Source: Pseudomonadota bacterium (GTDB taxonomy: Bacteria; Pseudomonadota; Gammaproteobacteria; Natronospirales; REEB76). From it: a stretch of DNA of 11,233 bases. The DNA is taken from positions 1 through 11,233 of the forward strand of contig JAJYBN010000015.1 of NCBI GenBank assembly GCA_021779005.1, given 5' to 3'. The stretch's first letter is position 1, and every line of letters starts with the position of its first letter. A program made the translations under genes and the position numbers. Below the pieces are notes generated by a model. That model worked only from the letters and a program-made list of their open reading frames with translations. It was not told the origin of the DNA and did no database searches. Shown here piece by piece: positions 5,994-11,233 of this stretch.

Positions 5994-6173
5994 GTGCCCA
6001 GTGTTCCACAGATAAGAGGACACTGGCAAACCCATATGGTTGTAACGGCTAGCGGATTTCTTTAACCTGCCTGCCCTGCCAACCGTCGCGGAATAATTTG
6101 TGCAACTCGCGCTCTTCGACCGGGATCACGCCACACGACTGTCCCGCAAGCAGGCGGTCGCCACACAATAACT

Positions 6174-7160
6174 ATGCGGGAACGTCTACATCCCCTGCCG
6201 TTGCTGAGCGCCTTGGTGGCGCTCACAGCCATAGCATTGTGCGTGGCGCTCGCAGTCGGCAGCGTACCTCTGCCGCCGCACTCGGTAATCAGCGTTCTCA
6301 GCGGTAACGGTGATCCCCTTGCGCGCACGCTGGTGCTAGAGCTGCGTCTGCCACGCGCCATCACCGCCTTCGCCACCGGCGGACTGCTGGCCCTGGCCGG
6401 CGCACTCATGCAGGTGCTGCTGCGCAATCCATTGGCAGACCCGTATATCCTCGGTGTCTCCGGTGGCGCTGCGGTGGGCGCGCTGCTGTCCTTGTTGCTG
6501 GGAGTGGCTGGTTTCTGGGTTAGCGGTAGTGCCTTTGTGGGCGCGCTCATCTCGATGCTCATCGTGTTCGTCCTGGCCCACGGTCGCGGCGGCTGGACGC
6601 CTACGCGCCTGCTGCTGACCGGCATCGTGGTGGCCTTCGGTTGGGGCGCCGCCATCAGCCTGCTGCTGGTATTGTCCGATGACGCCAGCTTGCGCAGCAT
6701 GCTGTTCTGGCTCATGGGCGACCTCTCCTATCGCAGTAGCGGCTGGCTACCGCTGGTGGTCATCATCACCGGTCTCTTGATCTGTCTGCCGTTCGCGCGG
6801 CATCTGAACGTACTGGCACGCGGTGAAACTCTTGCCGAAGCACTCGGCGTCTCCGTACGCCCCTTCACTATTGCCATTTACATCGCTGCCTCGCTGTTCA
6901 CCGCCGTGGCCGTAACCGAAGCCGGCGCCATCGGTTTTGTGGGGCTGGTGGTGCCGCACATGCTGCGCTTGATATCCGGCAGTGATCACCGCACGTTGTT
7001 GCCGGGTGCCGTGTTGCTGGGCGGCAGTCTGCTGATGCTTGCCGACACCCTGGCGCGCAGCGTGCTAGCGCCGCAACAGTTGCCCGTGGGCGTCGTAACC
7101 GCTGCCATCGGCGTGCCGTTATTCCTGTATCTCCTGAATCGCGCGCGCGGTCCGTTATGA
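6174..7160 (+). CDS. BtuC-like ABC transporter permease (FecCD family)
   Basis: This 328-residue inner-membrane permease is of the FecCD/BtuC type, which forms the dimeric pore of importers for vitamin B12, siderophores or heme. Visible hallmarks are LRLPRAITAFATGG (57-70) and GALMQVLLRNPLADPYILG (76-94, family consensus G..MQ...RNPLA.P..LG). LMGDLSYRS (about 180-188) and GAIGFVGLVVPHMLRL (251-266), which contacts the ATPase, follow, and the chain ends in a hydrophobic LFLYLL segment. Around nine to ten membrane helices are apparent. ATG 6174 has no clear Shine-Dalgarno. The stop overlaps the ATPase start (ATGA), so the two genes form a transport pair. Cobalamin as substrate is inferred from the nearby riboswitch and BtuB-like receptor; sequence alone cannot exclude a siderophore. 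No substrate-binding protein gene is adjacent. Confidence 0.88.
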   Translation: MRERLHPLPLLSALVALTAIALCVALAVGSVPLPPHSVISVLSGNGDPLARTLVLELRLPRAITAFATGGLLALAGALMQVLLRNPLADPYILGVSGGAAVGALLSLLLGVAGFWVSGSAFVGALISMLIVFVLAHGRGGWTPTRLLLTGIVVAFGWGAAISLLLVLSDDASLRSMLFWLMGDLSYRSSGWLPLVVIITGLLICLPFARHLNVLARGETLAEALGVSVRPFTIAIYIAASLFTAVAVTEAGAIGFVGLVVPHMLRLISGSDHRTLLPGAVLLGGSLLMLADTLARSVLAPQQLPVGVVTAAIGVPLFLYLLNRARGPL

Positions 7161-7933
7161 GCGCATCGCCCTTGCTGGAAACCCGCAGCCTCACGGTCAG
7201 CATCGCCGGCAAATGCGTGTGCCGTAACTTCGATTTGGTTCTGGATCCGGGTAGCTGCATCGGCGTCCTGGGCAGCAATGGCGTGGGGAAAACCACCCTG
7301 TTGCATAGCCTGGCGGGCCTGCGCCCCGTCGATACGGGTGAAATCTTCCTGGGCGGTATTGTGCTGAAGGAATTACCGCGGCGGCGTATCGCACAGCAAC
7401 TCGGCCTGCTCATGCAGCAACAGGAAGACAGCCTGCCTGCGACGGTGCTGGAGACCGCGCTCATCGGCCGGCATCCGCACATCGATTTCTGGCGCTGGGA
7501 ATCCCATAACGATGTGAATCTTGCGCGGCGCGCGCTCAAGCTGGTAGGTCTTGACGGCCTGGAACAGCGCGCCCAGACCCAGCTCTCCGGCGGCGAGCGC
7601 CGGCGCCTAGCCATTGCCACCATCCTCACCCAGGATCCACAGGTGTTCCTGCTGGACGAGCCCACGCACCAGCTGGATCCACATCACCAACTGGCCCTGC
7701 TGGCGCATTTCACCAGCTTGTCACACTCCCGGGAACGCGCCGTCATCATGAGTCTGCACGATGCCAACCTGGCGGCACGTTTCTGTGACCAGGTGTTGAT
7801 GCTGTTCGGCGATGGTGAACTGCTGTTTGGCAACCTGGAGGAGATCCTGACGGCTGAAAACCTCAGCCGCCTGTATCAGACGACTGTAATCCCGGTAGAC
7901 TGGCCCGGCGGTACTGCATATCTACCGATATAA
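7157..7933 (+). CDS. BtuD-like ABC transporter ATPase
   Basis: This 258-residue cytoplasmic ATPase pairs with the upstream permease; its ATG overlaps the permease TGA by 4 nt. All motifs are present: Walker A GSNGVGKTT (39-47), Q-loop near MQQQE (86-90), signature LSGGE (143-147), Walker B VFLLDEP (163-169, with D167 and E168) and the switch histidine H201 in SLHDANLA. The Walker A carries Ser-Asn-Gly-Val where most relatives have Pro-Asn-Gly-Ala or Ser, a mild variant that should not prevent ATP binding. The C-terminal part (NLEEILTAENLSRLYQTTV) is typical of the FepC/BtuD/FecE group. It supplies energy for uptake, most likely of cobalamin given the context. Confidence 0.9.
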   Translation: MSASPLLETRSLTVSIAGKCVCRNFDLVLDPGSCIGVLGSNGVGKTTLLHSLAGLRPVDTGEIFLGGIVLKELPRRRIAQQLGLLMQQQEDSLPATVLETALIGRHPHIDFWRWESHNDVNLARRALKLVGLDGLEQRAQTQLSGGERRRLAIATILTQDPQVFLLDEPTHQLDPHHQLALLAHFTSLSHSRERAVIMSLHDANLAARFCDQVLMLFGDGELLFGNLEEILTAENLSRLYQTTVIPVDWPGGTAYLPI

Positions 7934-7949
7934 ATCAGAAATGAATCAC

Positions 7950-7978
7950 CTGACGGTCGCCGCCCGATACGCTATCCT
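7950..7978 (+). promoter_or_regulatory. Possible promoter of the lipoprotein gene
   Basis: CTGACG (7950-7955), a 17-nt spacer and TATCCT (7973-7978) form a moderate sigma70-type promoter (four of six bases in each box) about 75 nt before the lipoprotein ATG. No terminator was found after the ATPase gene, so co-transcription with it is also possible. Confidence 0.4.
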
Positions 7979-8051
7979 AGGGTGGTGGCATCCTCGATGA
8001 TGTTCCTGGAACCTCGCGTCCCGCTGTTTTTCTCGACCTAGAGGCGAACCC

Positions 8052-8636
8052 ATGTTGAAGCGTGAGCACTTTAAAAAATTGATTTTCGCTGCTACCGTCA
8101 GCACTCTGATTTTCGCAGGCCTCGCTGCCTGCACCAGCGGGCCCGATCCGAATGCCAAAAAAGTGCTCATGGCCTGTTACGCCGTCACCAATATCCAGGC
8201 CGGGAAGATACTCGGAAGGCAACAATTGGATGCCTTGATGCTCTCGGGCGAGCACTCGCCCATCCATGTATGTAAGTACAACGATACCGACACGGGTGAG
8301 ACTCCGGCATTGCTGCAGATCAGCGAGTCTGACTCCAAGGACCCCACGGGTGAGCTGGCGGCAGAAGCGGCCCAGCTGAAAGCGCTGTTCAAACAAAACG
8401 TCAAACCCATCCAGATCCATCCTGCCGAGGGTTTCGGCCCGGGTGCATTCTACGTGGACAACACCATATCGCCGAGTGTCTCGTCGGTGCAGCTGCATCT
8501 CATCGATAATGGTTACAAGATGATGGTGCAGATCATCAATCCGAAAGATTTCGACACTGGCGAGAAGCAGGCGGCGGCATTCGCGCAACAGGCTTTCAAC
8601 AGCATCAAAGACAAAAGCGCTTATAAAACCATCTAA
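8052..8636 (+). CDS. Predicted lipoprotein of unknown function
   Basis: I do not recognise a family. The 194-residue product starts at ATG 8052 with GAGG (8041-8044) 7 nt upstream. It carries a lipoprotein signal peptide: basic MLKREHFKK, a hydrophobic stretch 10-24, and the lipobox LAAC with Cys27 as the lipidated residue. The next residues are Thr and Ser rather than Asp, so export to the outer membrane by Lol is expected. The mature part has two further Cys (42 and 74), which could form a disulfide, and an Ala/Gln/Lys-rich helical C-terminus (about 170-192). The AEGFGPGAFYVDNT segment (about 125-138) looks like a conserved turn-rich core. It lies between the transporter genes and the btuB riboswitch and could be an accessory of cobalamin uptake or an unrelated insertion. 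Confidence 0.75.
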   Translation: MLKREHFKKLIFAATVSTLIFAGLAACTSGPDPNAKKVLMACYAVTNIQAGKILGRQQLDALMLSGEHSPIHVCKYNDTDTGETPALLQISESDSKDPTGELAAEAAQLKALFKQNVKPIQIHPAEGFGPGAFYVDNTISPSVSSVQLHLIDNGYKMMVQIINPKDFDTGEKQAAAFAQQAFNSIKDKSAYKTI

Positions 8637-8668
8637 ATAGCTCGATGCTCATCAAGACAAATAGTTGC

Positions 8669-8697
8669 TTGACTTGAGCACACCAAATCTCTAGATT
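8669..8697 (+). promoter_or_regulatory. Sigma70 promoter of the riboswitch-btuB transcript
   Basis: TTGACT (8669-8674, five of six) and TAGATT (8692-8697, four of six) have the ideal 17-nt spacer. The expected start, near 8704, falls at the first base of the riboswitch P1 stem, which supports this placement. Confidence 0.7.
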
Positions 8698-8704
8698 GTT
8701 AATA

Positions 8705-8888
8705 GCCTTGAGGCGTCATCTTCGCGGATGACACTCGGGAAGCCGGTGCGTCTGTCTTATGACAATGCCGGCGCTGCCCCCGCAACGGTAGGCGAGCACA
8801 AGTCTGTCACGAAGCCACTGCGCATGAGCGTGGGAAGGCGACAGACAGGGGAATCCCCGCTCGCGAGCCCGGAGACCGGCCTGAAGGC
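8705..8888 (+). promoter_or_regulatory. Cobalamin (B12) riboswitch aptamer
   Basis: The conserved cobalamin riboswitch elements occur in order: GGGAAGCCGGTG (8737-8748), the core GCCGGCGCTGCC followed by CCCGCAACGGTA (8767-8790), the B12 box AGCCACTG (8813-8820), GGGAAGG (8832-8838) and GAGCCCGGAGACCGGCC (8865-8881). P1 is formed by GCCTTGAGGC (8705-8714) and GCCTGAAGGC (8879-8888) with one mismatch. A local hairpin GTCATC/GATGAC (8715-8731) sits in the 5' arm. Binding of the coenzyme or another cobalamin form should turn off the downstream receptor gene. Confidence 0.95.
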
Positions 8889-8909
8889 ACGTTCCGGCGT
8901 TGCGGTGGG

Positions 8910-8939
8910 CGATGCGAACGGGCCTCAGGCCCATCGTTC
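8910..8939 (+). promoter_or_regulatory. GC-rich hairpin in the riboswitch expression platform
   Basis: GGGCC (8920-8924) pairs with GGCCC (8928-8932) around TCA, and the stem can lengthen through either CGAT/ATCG or GAAC/GTTC flanks. It lies between the aptamer and the SD-sequestering stem. It is not directly followed by a U-run (the T6 at 8958-8963 is some 20 nt away), so I read it as a platform element and not a terminator. Confidence 0.5.
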
Positions 8940-8943
8940 TTGT

Positions 8944-9005
8944 TCTCCTCACGCTGGTTTTTTCAACCATTGCTTTCACGCATGCGGGCAAGTGGCGTGA
9001 GGAGA
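8944..9005 (+). promoter_or_regulatory. SD-sequestering stem of the btuB leader
   Basis: CTCCTCACGC (8945-8954) is the perfect reverse complement of GCGTGAGGAG (8995-9004), which holds the btuB Shine-Dalgarno AGGAG (9000-9004). A further T-A pair (8944/9005) extends the stem. Formation of this 10-11 bp helix would close translation initiation, the expected OFF state when cobalamin binds the aptamer. Confidence 0.7.
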
Positions 9006-9010
9006 TGAGC

Positions 9011-10864
9011 GTGCTTAAATCCCTACAGATGGGCGGCGTATTGACGCTGCTCATGATGTCCCCCATGGTATGTTTTGCCGACGACGCCAATCTGGGTGGC
9101 GTGGTCGTGACCGCCACCCGTACAGCAGTCACGGCCGATCAGGAAGTGGCGCCGGTGATCGTGATCACCGCCCAGCAGATCCAGATGAGCGGCGCCTCGG
9201 CCATCGGCGACCTGCTGCAGCAGTATGCCGGGCTCGACATTGCCAGCAACGGCGGGCCAGGCCAGCCCACGTCGCTGTTTCTGCGCGGCACCAACAGCAA
9301 CCAGACACTGGTGATGATCAACGGCGTCAAGATCAATCCCGCGGACGGTAGCGGTGCCGCACTGCAAAACATCCATTTGAATGACATCGAGCGCATCGAG
9401 ATCGTGAAAGGTCCGCGCGCCGCGTTATATGGCTCCGATGCCATCGGCGGTGTCATCAACATCATCACCCGGCAGGCAAGTGAAGGTAGTCATTACGGCG
9501 CCTATGCGGGTGCCGGGCGCTACGGCACCGATGACAATGGCGGGCATTTCGATTACGGCCAGGGCCAGAGCGCCTTCGGTGTATCCGCCGACTACTACCA
9601 CACGGATGGTTTCCCGGCGGTCGCCGGCAGCGACATCGACAACGGCAATACGGACCGCACCTGGAATGCCTATGGCCACACCCAGGTCGGCGGCGTCGAT
9701 ATGGATATCAAACACTGGCAGAGCACCGGCAAAACCCAATACATGGGTTTCTCAGACAACCCGCCCTACGGTCTTATTCCTTTGGATGAGGATTTCCAGA
9801 ATCAGGTCACCAGCCTGGGCGTGACCGGGAACCCGCTGAGCGGTTGGCGCAGCAATCTCAACCTGAGCCATATGCTGGACCAGACCGACCAGATCCAGGC
9901 TGATCCCTACAACCCAGCGCAGACCCCGGATTTCGTGCATACCCAACGCAACGTGATCGACTGGCAGAACGACGTGGCCCTAAGTGAATATCAGTTGCTG
10001 ACTGCAGGCATCTATTACGAAGATCAGCATGCGAGCTCGCAATCCTATGGCCTGGCCTACGATGTGCCCGACCGCATCCATGCCTTATACCTTGAGGATG
10101 ATCTCGACGCCGGTGACAACCATCTGGTGGTGGCGGCGCGCGAAACCCATGATCAGGAATTCGGCAATCATCTGACCTGGAATGCGGATTACGCCTACGA
10201 TGTGAGTGACGCTACCCGCCTGACGGCTGGTGCCGGTACCGGTTTTCGGGCGCCCAGCGCTTCCGAGCTCTATGGTTTCGGCGGCAATCCGGACCTGCAG
10301 CCCGAGACTTCCAAAAACCTTGAAGTTGGCATGCGCCAAAAAATTGCTACTAACCAAATTTTCACCCTGAGCATCTTCCGGAACAATCTGGATAATCTCA
10401 TCCAGTTCGTGGTTACACCCAGCAACCTGAATGGGGAGAACGAGAACATCGCCAGCGCCCGGGCACGTGGCCTGGAAGCTGGATACCAGTTGACACTGCA
10501 CTCCTGGTTCTGGCGCAGCAGTGTGATCTTCCAGCAGCCCGAGAACCTGGATACCGGCACGCTGTTGTTGCGGCGTTCGGAACGCACACTCACTACGGTG
10601 CTCAACTGGTATAACGACACTACCAGCATCGGCACACATCTGATCGCCAGCGGTCCGCGCGACGATCTGGATTTCAACAGCGGCTTGCCGGTCACCGATG
10701 CCGGCTATGTGCTCGCCGGCGTCACCGTACGCCAGCAACTCGGCCATGGTTTGGCTGTAAGCGGCAGTCTCGAAAACCTGCTGGATACCCATTACCAGAC
10801 CGCTGCCGGATACAACATGGCCGGCCGCTCAGTTTTCGTACGACTGGAATTCAATACTGATTGA
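9011..10864 (+). CDS. btuB: BtuB-like TonB-dependent cobalamin receptor
   Basis: This is an outer-membrane TonB-dependent receptor of 617 residues from GTG 9011, close to the size of E. coli BtuB. It has a signal peptide (about 1-23, ending CFA), a TonB-box region GGVVVTATR (29-37), a plug domain (about 45-155) with LFLRGTNSNQTLVMINGVKI and GPRAALYGSDAIGGVINIITR, and a long barrel. Later landmarks include GFRAPSASELYGFGGNPDLQPE, LEAGYQ and the terminal strand SVFVRLEF. GTG 9011 is preferred because AGGAG (9000-9004) is 6 nt upstream. The in-frame ATG at 9005 abuts the Shine-Dalgarno, and the longer frame from 8900 would lie in the leader. The cobalamin riboswitch directly upstream makes the substrate assignment firm. 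Confidence 0.92.
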   Translation: MLKSLQMGGVLTLLMMSPMVCFADDANLGGVVVTATRTAVTADQEVAPVIVITAQQIQMSGASAIGDLLQQYAGLDIASNGGPGQPTSLFLRGTNSNQTLVMINGVKINPADGSGAALQNIHLNDIERIEIVKGPRAALYGSDAIGGVINIITRQASEGSHYGAYAGAGRYGTDDNGGHFDYGQGQSAFGVSADYYHTDGFPAVAGSDIDNGNTDRTWNAYGHTQVGGVDMDIKHWQSTGKTQYMGFSDNPPYGLIPLDEDFQNQVTSLGVTGNPLSGWRSNLNLSHMLDQTDQIQADPYNPAQTPDFVHTQRNVIDWQNDVALSEYQLLTAGIYYEDQHASSQSYGLAYDVPDRIHALYLEDDLDAGDNHLVVAARETHDQEFGNHLTWNADYAYDVSDATRLTAGAGTGFRAPSASELYGFGGNPDLQPETSKNLEVGMRQKIATNQIFTLSIFRNNLDNLIQFVVTPSNLNGENENIASARARGLEAGYQLTLHSWFWRSSVIFQQPENLDTGTLLLRRSERTLTTVLNWYNDTTSIGTHLIASGPRDDLDFNSGLPVTDAGYVLAGVTVRQQLGHGLAVSGSLENLLDTHYQTAAGYNMAGRSVFVRLEFNTD

Positions 10865-10950
10865 TCGGTGTGTTGCCCCCACAAGCCAGCGTAGCGAGCA
10901 ATGCATCACGAGCTGCGCAGTTTACGGTTCGCATACGGTGTTTCAGTCCA

Positions 10951-11233
10951 CTAAATGATCTTCGGCTCCGGTTCCAACCGGATTCCGAATTTTTGTTGCA
11001 CTGATTCCTGGATACGTTGCGCCAGCGCCAGGATTTGCGCGCCGCTGGCATGCGCATGGTTCACCAGCACCAGCGCATGCTTCTCCGACACGCCCGCATC
11101 ACCTTCCCGAAAGCCCTTCCAGCCGCATTGCTCGATGAGCCAGGCGGCGCTGAGTTTTCTGCCAACCTGCGCCTTGAACGCCGCTAATTCTGGATATTGT
11201 TTCTGCAATTGTGCGGCCTCCTCTTCAGAAACC
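10951..11233 (-). CDS. murB: MurB, UDP-N-acetylenolpyruvoylglucosamine reductase, C-terminal part (partial)
   Basis: The minus-strand frame runs off the right edge and ends at TAG (10953-10951), giving the last 93 residues of MurB. MurB is the FAD enzyme that makes UDP-MurNAc with NADPH in the cytoplasm. Matching pieces are GRKLSAAWLIEQCGWKG, FREGDAGV, HALVLVNHAHASGAQIL and the closing GIRLEPEPKII. The Glu within LEPE probably corresponds to the catalytic acid near the C-terminus of the family. The pattern is that of type I (E. coli-like) MurB. The gene converges on btuB with an 86-nt gap in which I see no clear terminator. Confidence 0.93.
   Translation of the reverse strand, partial: VSEEEAAQLQKQYPELAAFKAQVGRKLSAAWLIEQCGWKGFREGDAGVSEKHALVLVNHAHASGAQILALAQRIQESVQQKFGIRLEPEPKII

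Noticed and set aside
6036..6173. Second cobalamin riboswitch in front of the btuC-like gene
   Set aside because: None of the conserved elements (B12 box AGCCACTG, GCCACTG-like or CGCAACGG core) is present.
6062..6715. 217-codon minus-strand frame opposite the permease gene
   Set aside because: Its Ser/Arg/Pro/Ala-rich composition is typical of a shadow of a GC-rich membrane gene. The + strand BtuC motifs are unambiguous.
8956..8963. GGTTTTTT as the U-tract of an intrinsic terminator in the btuB leader
   Set aside because: No stable hairpin ends directly before the T-run. The nearest GC-rich stem ends about 20 nt earlier, so translational control fits better.
8900..9010. N-terminal extension of btuB into the leader, with an apparent hydrophobic stretch
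   Set aside because: This part lies in the riboswitch expression platform. A proper signal peptide and ribosome site occur at 9011.
10865..10950. Terminator between btuB and murB
   Set aside because: I found no stem with an adjoining T-run on either strand, only weak partial repeats.

Overview
The window looks like chromosomal DNA of a non-enteric, environmental gammaproteobacterium. This is inferred from the order DUF6776-type protein / bactofilin / erpA / anmK, from the RppH, type I MurB and HemJ homologues, and from moderately GC-rich coding sequence. No mobile element, CRISPR array, tRNA or rRNA was recognised. Both ends cut genes: the 3' part of anmK on the left and the 3' part of murB on the right.

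Left block (1-1786): anmK ends on the + strand and converges, across a likely bidirectional terminator, on a minus-strand run transcribed DUF6776-like membrane/coiled-coil protein -> bactofilin -> erpA. A divergent intergenic region with a promoter-like sequence and a small perfect inverted repeat leads to hemJ (protoporphyrinogen IX oxidase), whose intrinsic terminator stem lies inside its own last codons.

Iron block (2691-4871): a strong sigma70-type promoter is bracketed by two Fur-box-like palindromes. It drives a small periplasmic cupredoxin-fold protein, an FTR1-type iron permease (two REXXE motifs) and an uncharacterised exported protein that looks like an outer-membrane beta-barrel. 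Together they look like an iron-starvation-induced uptake operon with its own outer-membrane component. This is the least described part of the window.

Middle (4957-5993): a SAT-like GNAT acetyltransferase converges, with a 2-nt gap, on rppH (minus strand, Nudix RNA pyrophosphohydrolase).

Cobalamin block (6174-10864): a BtuC-like permease and BtuD-like ATPase overlap by ATGA. No periplasmic binding protein gene is next to them. Then come an unrecognised lipoprotein with its own possible promoter, a well-conserved cobalamin riboswitch behind a TTGACT/TAGATT promoter, and a BtuB-like TonB-dependent receptor. Downstream of the aptamer, a 10-bp perfect stem can bury the btuB Shine-Dalgarno, so control is probably translational, and the spacing favours a GTG start at 9011. 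murB converges from the right edge.
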